DNA of 64,000 bases from Paucibacter sediminis (lineage in GTDB: Bacteria > Pseudomonadota > Gammaproteobacteria > Burkholderiales > Burkholderiaceae_C), in NCBI RefSeq assembly GCF_030254645.1, contig NZ_CP116346.1:2855973-2919972 (forward strand). The letters run 5' to 3'. Below the pieces are notes generated by a model. It had not been told where the DNA came from and did not search any database. It saw nothing but the letters and a program-made list of their open reading frames with translations. Within the stretch, counting starts at the first letter, position 1, and each line of letters starts with the position of its first letter. The position numbers were made by a program, and so were the translations under genes. Of the stretch, positions 17,717 through 27,365 are shown in pieces.

Positions 17717-20216
17717 AAGCCGCCAGCAGGCGCTCGGCGTCCGTGTCGCTCAGCTGGCTACCCTGTTGCATCAGCGCCTGCGCCAGGCCGGGGCCCAGGG
17801 CGCCCTGCAACTGCGCCTGCAGGGCGGCCCATTGCTGCTCGATCCAGCCATAGGGGCGCGCCTGGCGCTGCTCGAAATGCTGCCGCGCCAGGCCCAGCAG
17901 CTGCGCCGCCGCCTGCGGCCGCTGCAGCGCCCAGGCCAGCAGCGGCAACTGGGTGAGGGCGTAGGGCACGTCGAACCGGCGGGCCAGCTGCAGGGCCGGG
18001 CCGCAGGCCTGCAGCGCCGCCTCGCATTGCCCCTGAGCGATCAGCGCCGCCAGCAGATAGCACTGCACATAGGCGCTGCTGGCGCCGGCCTGCACGCTCG
18101 GCCGGGCGAGCATGGCGCGCGCCAGCGCCGCCGCCTCGGCATGGCGCTCCAGCAGGAAGATCAGGGCCAGCACATTGCTCTCGGCCACGTCGGCGGCGTC
18201 CTGCCAGGCGAGCGCCTGCGCCAGCGCCAGCTCCTCGCGATGATCGCTGAGCGCGGCTTCGAGCTGGCCGCACTTGAGGTGGTAGCTGCCGCGCGCCGCC
18301 GCGGCCACCAGGCGCAGGCGCGCGCTCCACTCGGGATGCCGGCCCAGCAGCGCGGCGATTTCGGCCAGCGCGCGATCGACCTCGGGGCTGGCCGAGGGCG
18401 CCGCGCGCACCAGGCTCACCAGGGCGCGCAGCAGGTCGCGCTCGTCGCCCAGCGCGCCCAGCGCGCGCAGCTGCGCGCAGGCGCGCATGGCCGCCTCGCT
18501 GGCGCGCGGGCTGCCGCGCATCACCAGCTGGCGCGCGAACTCGCGCCACCAGTGGGCCTCGGTGGCGGCCGACAAGCGCCCGCCCAGCAGCGCCTCGCAG
18601 TCGGCGACCCAGCCATAGGCCTCGCCGCGCCAGGCGCTGTAGGTGGTGAGCATGCCCACGCAGGTGGCCAGGGCCAGCGCGCTGTCGGGCTCGTGCTGCA
18701 TGGCCCAGCGCAAGGCGCTGCGGGCGTTGTCGAGCTCGGCGAAGCAGAGCGCGTTGATGCGCGGGTTGGCGGCGCCATCGGCCTGGTCCTGCTGCTGGCG
18801 CAGGCGCTGCATCAGCTGGCACAGCGCCCTGGCATGGCCCCGGCGTGCCGCCTCGGCCTCGCCGGCCTCGTCCAGCAGGGTCAGGGCGTAGAGGCGCATG
18901 GTCTCGAGCAGGCGGTAGCGCGGCGCGCTCTCGGTGGCCGCCAGCTCGGCCACCACCAGCGAACGGTCCACCAGCGCGGCCAGCCCGTCCACCAGGCTCC
19001 AGCGCGCGCTCTCGGCGGTGTCGGTGGCGGCCATCAGCAGCTCCAGGCTGAAGCCGCCGCTGAACACGCCCAGTTGCCGGAACAGCCGCTGCTCGGCGGG
19101 CGCCAGCAGGCCGTGGCTCCAATGCAACGCGGCTTGCAGGGTCGGGTGGCGCGCCAGGCTGCCGCGGTGGCCGCGCTTGAGCAGGGCAAAGCGCTCGGCC
19201 AGCGCATCGTGCACGCCCTGCAGGCCCAGCAGGGGCACGCGCGCGGCGGCCATTTCCAGCGCCAGCGGCAGGCCGTCGAGCTGGCTGCACAGCGCGCGCA
19301 GCAGCGGCAGCTGCTCCGCCCCCAGGCGCAGGCGGTAGTCGGCCGCGCAGGCGCGCGCCGCCAGCAGGCCGATGGCGCCGCTGCGCAGCGCCTGTTCGGC
19401 GGCCGTGTCGGCGCCGGCGATCTCCAGCGGCTCCAGCCTTTGCTCGCGCCCGCCGGCCAGCGGCAGCGGCGCCTGGCTGGTCACCAGCAGGCGCAGGCTC
19501 GGCTCGGCCGCCAGCAACAGCGCCGCCAGCTCGGCGGTGGCCGGCAGCAGATGCTCGGCGTTGTCCATGATCAGCAGGCGCCGAGCGCCCAGGGCCGGGG
19601 CCAGCAGGGCGGCATCGCTGGCGGGCCCGTGCAGCTCGAGCGCGCGCGCCAGGGCCGGCAGCAGCTGGCCCGGTTCGGACAGGGCGCCGAGGTCCAGCCA
19701 GAGGGCGCGCGCGGCGCGGCTGTCCAGGCTCAGGTCATGGGCGTCGCGCAGCGCCTGGGCCAGCGCGGTCTTGCCCACGCCGGCCGGGCCCAGCAGGGTC
19801 ACGCAGCCGGCCTGCTGCATGGCGCGCAGCAGGCGCGCCAGGTCGTCCTCGCGGCCGAACAGCTGGCAGCCGCCCAGCGCCACCAGGGCCGGATTGGCGA
19901 GCGGGCTGGCGTCCATGCCCGTGGCCGCTACGGTGAAGCGGTAGCCATGCCCCGGCACGGTCTCGATCAGCTCGGCGCCCAGCACCCGGCGCAGGGCGGT
20001 GATCTGGGCGGCGATATTGTTCTCTTCCACCACCAGGCCGGGCCACACCTGGTCGAGCAGCTCGGCCTTGGTGACCAGGCGCCCGGCGCGCTCCACCAGC
20101 ACGGTGAGCAGATCGAAGGCGCGCGAGCCCAGCGGCAGCACCACGCCATCGGCGCGCAGCAGCCGTTCGCGGGTCAGCAATTCGAAGCGGGCAAAGCGCC
20201 AGTTGGTGGAACGCAT
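17709..20216 (-). CDS. Winged-helix (OmpR-type) transcriptional regulator with STAND ATPase and helical repeats
   Basis: 835 residues. Residues 1-~95 are an OmpR/PhoB-type winged helix ([39 protein letters not shown]), of the CadC/ToxR-like effector kind. A STAND ATPase follows with P-loop [21 protein letters not shown] and [13 protein letters not shown]. The C-terminal ~400 residues are TPR-like. No membrane helix is seen. Such proteins are large ATP-driven switches that bind DNA when a ligand or partner releases autoinhibition. The start chosen is ATG 20216; the frame is open further upstream but without protein-like content. It heads the four-gene minus-strand run and diverges from the phosphorylase gene at 20301, leaving 84 bases for both promoters. 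Confidence 0.88.
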   Translation of the reverse strand: MRSTNWRFARFELLTRERLLRADGVVLPLGSRAFDLLTVLVERAGRLVTKAELLDQVWPGLVVEENNIAAQITALRRVLGAELIETVPGHGYRFTVAATGMDASPLANPALVALGGCQLFGREDDLARLLRAMQQAGCVTLLGPAGVGKTALAQALRDAHDLSLDSRAARALWLDLGALSEPGQLLPALARALELHGPASDAALLAPALGARRLLIMDNAEHLLPATAELAALLLAAEPSLRLLVTSQAPLPLAGGREQRLEPLEIAGADTAAEQALRSGAIGLLAARACAADYRLRLGAEQLPLLRALCSQLDGLPLALEMAAARVPLLGLQGVHDALAERFALLKRGHRGSLARHPTLQAALHWSHGLLAPAEQRLFRQLGVFSGGFSLELLMAATDTAESARWSLVDGLAALVDRSLVVAELAATESAPRYRLLETMRLYALTLLDEAGEAEAARRGHARALCQLMQRLRQQQDQADGAANPRINALCFAELDNARSALRWAMQHEPDSALALATCVGMLTTYSAWRGEAYGWVADCEALLGGRLSAATEAHWWREFARQLVMRGSPRASEAAMRACAQLRALGALGDERDLLRALVSLVRAAPSASPEVDRALAEIAALLGRHPEWSARLRLVAAAARGSYHLKCGQLEAALSDHREELALAQALAWQDAADVAESNVLALIFLLERHAEAAALARAMLARPSVQAGASSAYVQCYLLAALIAQGQCEAALQACGPALQLARRFDVPYALTQLPLLAWALQRPQAAAQLLGLARQHFEQRQARPYGWIEQQWAALQAQLQGALGPGLAQALMQQGSQLSDTDAERLLAAFS

Positions 20217-20300
20217 CTTGGCAGGGTTGGGGCCGCACGCGTGCGGCTGCCGGCGTCTGTGATGGCCGGGCGAGTATGCCTGACAGGCTACAGTTGCCGC

Positions 20301-21854
20301 ATGAACCTGCAAATCCGGCGCGTCGGCATCGACACCTGGCGCGAGAACGTGGCCTATCTGCACCGCGACTGCCCGGTGGTGCGCGCCGCGGGCTTCCAGG
20401 CCCTGGCCAAGGTGGAGATCCACGCCAACGGCCAGACCATCCTGGCGGTGCTGAACGTGGTGGACGACGAGCGCATCGTCAGCGCCTGCGAGCTGGGCGT
20501 GAGCGAGGACGCGTTCGCGCGCCTGGCGGTGGGCGAGGGCCACGAGGCCAGCATCGCGCATGCGGAGCCGCCCGGCTCGATCGCCGCCCTGCATCGCAAG
20601 ATCAATGGCGAGCGCCTCACCAAGGACGACCTGCACGCCATCATCCGCGACGTCGCCCAGGCGCGCTATTCCAAGATCGAGCTGGCCGCCTTCGTGGTGG
20701 CCACCAACCAGTACGAGCTGGACCGCGAGGAGGTGCTGCACCTCACCGAGGCCATGATCGCGGTGGGCCGCAAGCTCGACTGGCAGCGCGAGGTCGGCCA
20801 TGGCCTGGTGGTGGACAAGCATTGCATCGGCGGCATTCCCGGCAACCGCACCTCCATGCTGGTGGTGCCCATCGTCGCCGCGCATGGCATGTTGTGCCCC
20901 AAGACCAGCTCGCGCGCCATCACCTCGCCGGCCGGCACGGCCGACACCATGGAGGTGCTGGCCGAGGTGGAACTGGGCTTCGAGCGCATGGTCAGCATCG
21001 TGCGCGACACCCATGCCTGCCTGGCCTGGGGCGGCACCGCCGATCTCTCGCCCGCCGACGACATCCTGATCTCGGTGGAGCGCCCGTTGTCGATCGACTC
21101 GCCCGGCCAGATGGTGGCCTCGATCCTGTCCAAGAAGATCGCCGCCGGCTCCACCCATCTGGTGCTGGACATCCCGGTGGGTCCGAGCGCCAAGGTGCGC
21201 TCGATGGCCGAGGCGCAGCGCCTGAAGAAGCTGTTCGAATACGTGGCCGGCCATCTGCGCCTGCAGCTGGACGTGGTGCTGTCCGACGGCCGCCAGCCGA
21301 TCGGCCGCGGCATCGGGCCGGTGCTGGAGGCGCGCGACGTGATGCAGGTGCTGCAGGGCGACCCGGCCGCACCGCAGGACCTGCGCCAGAAGGCGCTGCG
21401 CCTGGCCGGGCGCATGATCGAGTTCGACCCCGATGTGCGCGGCGGCCAGGGCTACCAGATCGCGCGCGACATCCTCGACTCGGGGCGCGCGCTGGCGCAG
21501 ATGAACGCCATCGTCGACGCGCAGGGGCGCCGCGCCGAGCCGCCACAGGTGGGCAGCCTGCAGGCCGAGGTGCTGGCCGAGGCCGACGGCGTGCTGGTGG
21601 CGTTGGACAATCTGCGCATCGCGCGCATTGCCCGCCTCGCCGGTGCGCCGCAGGTGCCCGGCGCCGGCCTCGACCTGTTGAAGAAGCTGGGCGATCCGGT
21701 TGCCAAGGGCGAGCCGCTCTACCGCATCTATGCCCAGTTCGACGCCGATCTGCAGTTCGCGCGCAGCCATGCGCAGAAGGACCCGGGCTGCCGCATCGGC
21801 GCCGCCGAGCAATTGCCGCACGAGTTCGCGAGCGGCTCGCTGTTTTCGCTGTGA
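20301..21854 (+). CDS. Thymidine phosphorylase family protein (AMP phosphorylase-like)
   Basis: 517 residues. An ~85-residue N-terminal domain precedes the nucleoside phosphorylase fold ([55 protein letters not shown]). This long form resembles archaeal AMP phosphorylase rather than short DeoA. The archaeal enzymes cleave NMPs with phosphate to give a base and ribose-1,5-bisphosphate. The next gene, 6 bases on, is PRPP synthetase-like, which supports a ribose phosphate salvage role. Substrate choice (AMP, thymidine or other) cannot be decided from sequence. The ATG at 20301 is the first start after the divergent regulator. Confidence 0.88.
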   Translation: MNLQIRRVGIDTWRENVAYLHRDCPVVRAAGFQALAKVEIHANGQTILAVLNVVDDERIVSACELGVSEDAFARLAVGEGHEASIAHAEPPGSIAALHRKINGERLTKDDLHAIIRDVAQARYSKIELAAFVVATNQYELDREEVLHLTEAMIAVGRKLDWQREVGHGLVVDKHCIGGIPGNRTSMLVVPIVAAHGMLCPKTSSRAITSPAGTADTMEVLAEVELGFERMVSIVRDTHACLAWGGTADLSPADDILISVERPLSIDSPGQMVASILSKKIAAGSTHLVLDIPVGPSAKVRSMAEAQRLKKLFEYVAGHLRLQLDVVLSDGRQPIGRGIGPVLEARDVMQVLQGDPAAPQDLRQKALRLAGRMIEFDPDVRGGQGYQIARDILDSGRALAQMNAIVDAQGRRAEPPQVGSLQAEVLAEADGVLVALDNLRIARIARLAGAPQVPGAGLDLLKKLGDPVAKGEPLYRIYAQFDADLQFARSHAQKDPGCRIGAAEQLPHEFASGSLFSL

Positions 21855-21860
21855 CCCTTT

Positions 21861-22748
21861 ATGAGTTCTGACATCCTGCTGCTGGCCTTCGACGACGAGG
21901 CCGCCCTGGCGCAAGACCTGGCCCTGGCGCTGGACGCGCCGCTGGCCTTCATCACGCGCCACCGCTTCCCCGACGGCGAGCTGCGCCTGGTGCTGCCCAA
22001 GCCGCTGCCGGCGCGCGTGCTGCTGCTGCGCGGCCTGCAGCAACCCAACGAGAAGCTGGTGGAGCTGCTGATTGCCGCGCCCACCGCGCGCGAGCTCGGC
22101 GCGCAGCGGCTGGTGCTGGTCTCGCCCTACCTGGCCTATATGCGCCAGGACATGGAGTTCACGCCCGGCGAGGCGGTCAGCCAGCGCCATATCGCGCGCC
22201 TGCTGGCCCAGCAGTTCGACCATGTCATCACCATCGATCCGCATCTGCATCGCATCGCCAGCCTCGACGAGGTGATGCCCAAGGGCGCCGGCGTGGCGCT
22301 CTCGGCCGCGCCGGTGCTGGGGCGCTGGATCGCCGCCCGCGTGCCCGGCGCGTTGCTGATCGGGCCCGACGAGGAATCGGGCCAGTGGGTGCGCGAGGCC
22401 GCGCAGGCCGGCGGCCTGGATTGCGCGGTGGGCCACAAGGTGCGCCATGGCGACCACCAGGTCACGCTGGCGCTGCCGGAGCTGGCGGTGCAGGGCAGGG
22501 CGGTGGTGCTGCTGGACGACATGGCCTCCACCGGCCGCACCCTGATCGGCGCGGCCCAGGGCCTGCTGGCGCGCGGCGCGGCCTCGGTCGACGTGGCGGT
22601 GACGCATGCGCTCTTCAATGGCGATGCGCTGCCGGCCCTGCAGGCGGCGGGTGTGCGTCATGTCTGGAGCAGCAACAGCGTGCCGCACGCCAGCAACGCG
22701 GTCTCGGTGGTGTCGCTATTGGCCGAGGCCTGGCGTAGACTGGGCTGA
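21861..22748 (+). CDS. Ribose-phosphate pyrophosphokinase-like protein
   Basis: 295 residues, somewhat shorter than housekeeping Prs (~315). Motifs: FPDGELRL, PYLAYMRQDMEF (ATP/loop region), ITIDPHLHR (metal), and the PRPP loop VVLLDDMASTGRTL. The enzyme family makes PRPP from ribose-5-phosphate and ATP. The sequence looks divergent, and its position directly behind the phosphorylase suggests a dedicated partner rather than the cell's main Prs. Whether it accepts a different sugar phosphate is open. Confidence 0.85.
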   Translation: MSSDILLLAFDDEAALAQDLALALDAPLAFITRHRFPDGELRLVLPKPLPARVLLLRGLQQPNEKLVELLIAAPTARELGAQRLVLVSPYLAYMRQDMEFTPGEAVSQRHIARLLAQQFDHVITIDPHLHRIASLDEVMPKGAGVALSAAPVLGRWIAARVPGALLIGPDEESGQWVREAAQAGGLDCAVGHKVRHGDHQVTLALPELAVQGRAVVLLDDMASTGRTLIGAAQGLLARGAASVDVAVTHALFNGDALPALQAAGVRHVWSSNSVPHASNAVSVVSLLAEAWRRLG

Positions 22749-22801
22749 CACAAACAACATTGGGCGTGCTGGCCGGCAAGGCCGGCGCGGGGCCTGACTC
22801 G

Positions 22802-23917
22802 ATGCAACTGCTCAAGCTGGTGGCCAATCAGGTGACGGTGGGCGCGCCATTGCCCTTCAATGTGCGCGACGAGCATGGCGGGCTGCTGCTGGCCTGCGGC
22901 CAGCTGGTCTACAGCGACAACCAGTTGCAGAGCCTGCTGGCGCGCGGCATGTTTGCCGACGTCGAGGAAATCAAGGCGCTGGCCGCCGGCCGCAAGGTGG
23001 TGGCACAGCCGCCCACGCTGTTTGCGCGCTGGAACCATATCTACTGGAGCCTCGACCGTCTGGCCCATGCCAGCCAGGAGCCCGCCGGCCTGCAGCAGGG
23101 CTGCCATGAACTGGCCGACGAGCTGATGGCGATGGTGCGCCAGGACCCCGATGTGGCCGTCTACCAGATGGTGCGGCAGGAGGCCCATCACTACCGCATG
23201 TACGGCCTCACCCATACGGTGTTCGTGGCGGCGCTGTGCCAGCTGATCGCGGCGCGCCTGGAGTGGCCGGCCGAGCGCCAGCGCTCGGCGGTGCTGGCGG
23301 CGCTGACGATGAATCTCAGCATCCTGGAGCTGCAGGCCCGCTATGCGGTGTTCGGCCGCCTCACGCAGGAGCAGCGCGACGAACTGCGCGGCCACCCCGA
23401 GGCGGCGGTGGCGCGTCTGCGCGCCGCCGGCGTGGCCGATGAGGAATGGCTGCAGGCGGTGCTGGAGCATCACGAGCATGCCGATGGCCAGGGTTATCCG
23501 CGCGGGCTCACCGCGGTGTCGGAGCTGGCCCATCTGCTGCGCCTGGCCGATGTGTTCCTGGCCAAGATCAGCCGGCGCGAGGGCCGCCCGCCGCTGGACA
23601 TCAAGGAGGCCGAGCGCCAGGCCTATGCGCAATGGCCCGGCAGCCCGATGGTGGCGGCGCTGATCAAGGAGATCGGCATCTACCCGCCGGGCGAGTTGCT
23701 GGCGCTGGCGAGCGGCGAGAAGGCGGTGGTGATACGGCGCGGGGCCGGCATGCAGACGCCGCTGGTGGCGGCGCTCACCGACAAACGCGGCCTGCCGATC
23801 ACGCAGACGCCGCGCCGCGACACCGCCCAGGCCGACTACGCCGTCAAGGCGGTGGAGGCCGACAAGACCCTGGTCACGCGGGTGCCGCTGGAGCGGCTCT
23901 ACGGCCTGCTCAGCTGA
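22802..23917 (+). CDS. Degenerate HD-GYP domain protein
   Basis: 371 residues. The N-terminal ~90 residues are unrecognised. The C-terminal part aligns with HD-GYP c-di-GMP phosphodiesterases: LTHTVFVAALC, GHPEAAVARL, EHHEHADGQGYPRGL and LADVF. The catalytic HD pair of the HDIGK signature is replaced (AALTMNLSI, codons 23309-23314 give Met-Asn), and the Lys is Ile. The protein therefore probably cannot hydrolyse c-di-GMP and may act as a sensor or scaffold. ATG 22802 was chosen; a TTG at 22760 would add 14 residues. No strong ribosome-binding site is seen for either. Confidence 0.85.
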   Translation: MQLLKLVANQVTVGAPLPFNVRDEHGGLLLACGQLVYSDNQLQSLLARGMFADVEEIKALAAGRKVVAQPPTLFARWNHIYWSLDRLAHASQEPAGLQQGCHELADELMAMVRQDPDVAVYQMVRQEAHHYRMYGLTHTVFVAALCQLIAARLEWPAERQRSAVLAALTMNLSILELQARYAVFGRLTQEQRDELRGHPEAAVARLRAAGVADEEWLQAVLEHHEHADGQGYPRGLTAVSELAHLLRLADVFLAKISRREGRPPLDIKEAERQAYAQWPGSPMVAALIKEIGIYPPGELLALASGEKAVVIRRGAGMQTPLVAALTDKRGLPITQTPRRDTAQADYAVKAVEADKTLVTRVPLERLYGLLS

Positions 23918-23964
23918 GCGGCTGTTGGCCTTGGCGCCACAGTTGCGACAGAAATATGACTTAA

Positions 23965-24027
23965 GGCATGGTCGGCCCGGCCGATATGCCTAGCATGGTG
24001 CCAGGCAGGGGCGTGATTGCGCCTGCC
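23965..24027 (+). other. Two inverted repeats in the porin leader
   Basis: An imperfect palindrome at 23965-23990 (GGCAT..TCGG / CCGA.ATGCC) and a hairpin at 24004-24027 (GGCAGG / CCTGCC) lie between the HD-GYP-like gene and the porin. Neither has a T tract, so a terminator is unlikely. An operator or mRNA structure is possible. The rest of this 146-base gap shows nothing else clear. Confidence 0.35.
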
Positions 24028-24063
24028 GGGTCAGTCCTTGCTAGTCATTCAGAAGGAGACAAC

Positions 24064-25275
24064 ATGACATGTTCGAAGCAGTGGCGCTTGGCGCCTCTTG
24101 CCGCGGCCCTTTTCTTTGCAATCGGTGCGCAGGCGCAAACAGGCGGCGAGTCCGCCTTTTCTTTTTCTGGCTTCGCAACGCTGGGGGTAGTGGGCACCAA
24201 CACCGACGCGGCCCAATATGCGGGCAACGGCCAGGTGCGTGGCGCCGACAAGTCCTGGAGCGGCGAGGTCGACTCCAAGCTCGGCGTGCAGGGCACCTTC
24301 AAGGCCAACGCGATGTTCTCGGGCACGGTGCAGCTGCTGAGCAAGCAGAACGGCGAGGGCAACTTCACGCCCGAGCTGGAATGGGCGTTTGCCAAGGCGC
24401 AGATCACGCCCTCGCTGGCGCTGCGCCTGGGGCGCATGGGCGGCCCCTTCTTCGCGGTCTCGGACTTCCGTGACGTCGGCTATGCCAACACCTGGGTGCG
24501 CCCGCCGATGGACGTCTACGGCCAGGTGCCGTTCAGCAATTTCAATGGCGCGGACCTCAACTTCCAGACCAATACCGGCCTCGGCACCCTGAGCGCGCAG
24601 CTCTTCGGCGGCCAGGGCCGGACCACTGTGGCGCGCACCAAGGTCGACTTCAAGAAGATGCTCGGCTTCAATGCCACGCTCGAGATGGACAACGGCCTGA
24701 GCCTGCGCGTCGGCCATCTGCAGGGCCGCCTGACGGCCCACACCACCACGCTGGCCGGCCTGGTGGCGCTGATACGCACCACGCCCTTCACCAGCACCGC
24801 CAACGAGCTGGACCCGACCGACAAGAAGGCCACCTTCACCGGCCTGGGCGCCACCTGGGACAGTGGCAACTGGATCGTCAGCGGCGAATACACGCAGCGC
24901 CGCACCGACACCTATGCCGCCGATACCGATGCCTGGTACCTGACCCTGGGCCACCGCATCGGCAAGTTCACGCCCTATGGCACGGTGTCGCAGCTCAAGC
25001 ATGTGGACAGCAACGTCACCAATGTGATCCCGGCCGCCACGCCGCAGCTGGCCCAGCTCAAGGCCACGGTGGACGGCTTCGTGGCCAGCCAGCACCGCGC
25101 GCAGAAGACCTGGGCGCTGGGCCTGCGCTGGGATGCCTATCGCAATGTGGCGCTGAAGGCGCAGGTCGATCGCGTCAAACCCGATGGCCCGGGCTTCTTC
25201 ATCAATCAGCAGCCCGGCTTCGGCACGGGCGCCTCGGTCAATGTCTACAGCCTGGCTGTGGACCTGGTGTTCTGA
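24064..25275 (+). CDS. Outer-membrane porin-like protein
   Basis: 403 residues. The signal peptide ends at AIGAQAQ. The body has alternating polar/hydrophobic strands and finishes with SLAVDLVF, the terminal Phe typical of beta-barrels recognised by BAM. It contains the FSFSGFATLG start of a barrel and is near the size of Burkholderiales porins, though it lacks the usual Porin_4 signature. ATG 24064 has an AAGGAG box at 24053. It is followed 12 bases later by a PstS-like protein and then a chemoreceptor, suggesting uptake or sensing of the same anion. Confidence 0.75.
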   Translation: MTCSKQWRLAPLAAALFFAIGAQAQTGGESAFSFSGFATLGVVGTNTDAAQYAGNGQVRGADKSWSGEVDSKLGVQGTFKANAMFSGTVQLLSKQNGEGNFTPELEWAFAKAQITPSLALRLGRMGGPFFAVSDFRDVGYANTWVRPPMDVYGQVPFSNFNGADLNFQTNTGLGTLSAQLFGGQGRTTVARTKVDFKKMLGFNATLEMDNGLSLRVGHLQGRLTAHTTTLAGLVALIRTTPFTSTANELDPTDKKATFTGLGATWDSGNWIVSGEYTQRRTDTYAADTDAWYLTLGHRIGKFTPYGTVSQLKHVDSNVTNVIPAATPQLAQLKATVDGFVASQHRAQKTWALGLRWDAYRNVALKAQVDRVKPDGPGFFINQQPGFGTGASVNVYSLAVDLVF

Positions 25276-25287
25276 GGCAGGAGGCCC

Positions 25288-25719
25288 ATGATGAGCAACA
25301 AGACATCCTCCGCTCTCCTGGCCGTCGCGCTGCTGAGCCTTGGCGCCGCCGCGCAGGCCCAGGTGGCCGTGATCGTCAACCCCAAGAGCCCGACGGCCAG
25401 CATGACGGCCGACCAGGTGGCCAGCATCTTCCTCGGCAAGAGCAACACCCTGCCCAGCGGTGCCACCGCGGCCGCGGTGGACCAGCCCGAAAGCGCCGCG
25501 GTGCGCGAGCAGTTCTACACCAAGGTCACCGGCAAGCAGGCGGCCCAGGTGAAGGCGGCCTGGTCGCGCCTGGTGTTCTCGGGCAAGGCCACGCCACCGA
25601 AGGAACTGGCCAGCTCGGCCGAGGTGAAGAAGTTCGTGGCCGGCAATGCGGACGCGATCGGCTACGTCGAGAAGTCGGCGGTGGACGGCAGCGTCAAGTC
25701 CGTGTTGACCGTCGACTGA
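25288..25719 (+). CDS. Small PstS-like periplasmic substrate-binding protein
   Basis: 143 residues with a signal peptide ending AAAQAQ. The sequence VAVIVNPKSPTASMT, a DQVASIFLG segment, FYTKVTG, and IGYVEKSAV resemble the phosphate-binding protein family, but only about half of a normal PstS (~320 residues) is present. Single-domain versions like this occur as stand-alone genes in betaproteobacteria. AGGAGG at 25279-25284 lies better for the second Met at 25291 than for 25288. Phosphate as ligand is inferred from the family. It is probably cotranscribed with the porin and the MCP. Confidence 0.75.
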   Translation: MMSNKTSSALLAVALLSLGAAAQAQVAVIVNPKSPTASMTADQVASIFLGKSNTLPSGATAAAVDQPESAAVREQFYTKVTGKQAAQVKAAWSRLVFSGKATPPKELASSAEVKKFVAGNADAIGYVEKSAVDGSVKSVLTVD

Positions 25720-25739
25720 CGGTTTGAGTCAATGCCCCC

Positions 25740-25767
25740 GTGGGCGCGCTGCCAGGGCGCGCCCCAC
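25740..25767 (+). other. GC-rich hairpin just before the MCP ribosome-binding site
   Basis: GTGGGCGCGC pairs with GCGCGCCCCAC around a short loop, ending one base before the AAGGAG of the MCP gene. It could damp translation or protect upstream mRNA. No T tract follows, so it is not a standard terminator. Confidence 0.4.
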
Positions 25768-25779
25768 AAGGAGAAGTGC

Positions 25780-27294
25780 ATGAACGTCAAGACCCGAATC
25801 TGGCTGCTGCCCGTGTTGGCCGCGGCCGTGTTTGCCATCGGGATCGCGGTGGTGTTGGCCTATTCCACGCGCAGTTCCAGCGCGATCCAGGATGTGGGTG
25901 CGGTGCACTCGCCCTATCTGGATGCCACCAACCAGTTCGCCTCCCAGCTGGAGGCGCTTGGCGCCACCATCCAGAGCGCGGTGGCCGAGGGCGAGAAGAA
26001 GCGCCTCGACGAGGCCAATGAGCGCGCCGCGGCGATGCGCAAGACGCTCGCCACCATCAAGGCCATCGATGGCAAGGGCGAGATGGCGGGCAAGCTGGGC
26101 GCCAGCTTCGAGGCCTATTACGCGGCGTCTTCCGAGACCGCCCAGCTCTTCCTGGGCATCAAGCAGGGCGACCAGGCCGGCGCCATTCCGAAGATGCAGG
26201 CGGCGCTGAAGAACCTCGAGGCGGTGCTGGCGGACGCCAGGCGCCAGGCCCGCGAGGGCTTCGACGAGGGGCTGGAGCATGCCAAGCGCGGCGTCACCGC
26301 AAGCGTCTGGGCGGTGGTGATCAGCGGCCTGGTGGTGGTGCTGTGCCTGGGCGTGGGCTCCTTCCTGGTGATCGGCAGCGTATGGCGCCAGCTCGGCGGC
26401 GAACCCGAATACGCGCGCGACGTGATGCGCCAGATGGCCGAGGGCGATCTGTCGCAGGACATCCGCGTCAGCAGCGGCGCCGAGGGCAGCCTGCTGGCGG
26501 CGGTGCGCGACATGTCGCAGGGCCTGGCGGCGATCGTCAGCAATGTGCGCAGCGGCACCGACTCGATGACCGTGGCCTCGCGCGAGATCGCGGTGGGCAA
26601 CCACGATCTTTCGGTGCGCACCGAGAAGCAGGCCAGCTCGCTGGAGCACACCTCCAGCAATATGCAGAACCTCACCGAGACGGTGCGCCAGAGCGCCGAT
26701 GCGGCGGCGCAGGCGAACCAGCTGGCCGGCTCGGCCGCGGCGGTGGCGCAGCGCGGTGGCGAGGTGGTCTCCCAGGTGGTCACCACCATGGAGGAGATCA
26801 ACGACAGCTCCAAGAAGATCAACGACATCATCGGCGTGATCGACGGCATCGCCTTCCAGACCAATATCCTGGCCTTGAATGCCGCGGTGGAAGCCGCGCG
26901 CGCCGGCGAGCAGGGGCGTGGCTTCGCGGTGGTGGCGGGTGAGGTGCGCAGCCTGGCGCAACGCAGCGCCGAGGCCGCCAAGGAGATCAAGTCGCTGATC
27001 GGCGCCAGCGTCGACAAGGTCGAATCCGGCAGCCGCCTGGTGCAGAACGCCGGCTCCACCATGGGCGAGATCGTCGCCAGCGTGCAGCGCGTGTCCGACA
27101 TCATCGGCGAGATCACCGCCGCCTCTACCGAACAGAGCCAGGGCATTGGCGAGGTGAACCAGTCCATCACCCAACTCGACCAGATGACGCAGCAGAACGC
27201 CGCGCTGGTGGAGCAGGCGGCCGCCGCGGCCAGCAGCCTGGAGCAGCAGGCGCAGGCGCTGCAGACCGCGGTCTCCACCTTCAAATTGAGCTGA
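25780..27294 (+). CDS. Methyl-accepting chemotaxis protein
   Basis: 504 residues. One N-terminal membrane helix ([20 protein letters not shown]), a ~150-residue periplasmic helical bundle, a second helix ([18 protein letters not shown]), then a HAMP-like region and the signalling domain. The hairpin tip [20 protein letters not shown] is intact and binds CheA/CheW. The C-terminus ends in a coiled Gln-rich segment without a CheR-docking NWETF-like pentapeptide. ATG 25780 has AAGGAG at 25768. Behind the porin and PstS-like genes it may report binding-protein occupancy. Confidence 0.93.
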   Translation: MNVKTRIWLLPVLAAAVFAIGIAVVLAYSTRSSSAIQDVGAVHSPYLDATNQFASQLEALGATIQSAVAEGEKKRLDEANERAAAMRKTLATIKAIDGKGEMAGKLGASFEAYYAASSETAQLFLGIKQGDQAGAIPKMQAALKNLEAVLADARRQAREGFDEGLEHAKRGVTASVWAVVISGLVVVLCLGVGSFLVIGSVWRQLGGEPEYARDVMRQMAEGDLSQDIRVSSGAEGSLLAAVRDMSQGLAAIVSNVRSGTDSMTVASREIAVGNHDLSVRTEKQASSLEHTSSNMQNLTETVRQSADAAAQANQLAGSAAAVAQRGGEVVSQVVTTMEEINDSSKKINDIIGVIDGIAFQTNILALNAAVEAARAGEQGRGFAVVAGEVRSLAQRSAEAAKEIKSLIGASVDKVESGSRLVQNAGSTMGEIVASVQRVSDIIGEITAASTEQSQGIGEVNQSITQLDQMTQQNAALVEQAAAAASSLEQQAQALQTAVSTFKLS

Positions 27295-27328
27295 GCCGTG
27301 CCGCCGGGGGGAGCGGGGCGGGCTTTCC

Positions 27329-27334
27329 TATAAT
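27329..27334 (+). promoter_or_regulatory. Consensus -10 box before the rhodanese gene
   Basis: TATAAT, a perfect match to the sigma-70 -10, 31 bases before the TTG start at 27366. No good -35 hexamer is visible in the G-rich stretch upstream. It probably starts the rhodanese-grxC transcript. Confidence 0.5.
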
Positions 27335-27365
27335 CCGCCTCCTTTCCCCTGAATCGGACCCTGCC

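Noticed and set aside
10947-20216. The STAND/patatin operon as a known CBASS or Pycsar system
   Set aside because: No CD-NTase or typical PycC cyclase, and the patatin is of the CNB/NTE type common outside defence. It is reported as a hypothesis only.
20217-22688. N-terminal extension of the winged-helix STAND regulator
   Set aside because: The frame is open for 824 codons upstream, but that part is antisense to the phosphorylase and PRPP synthetase genes. ATG 20216 starts the winged helix.
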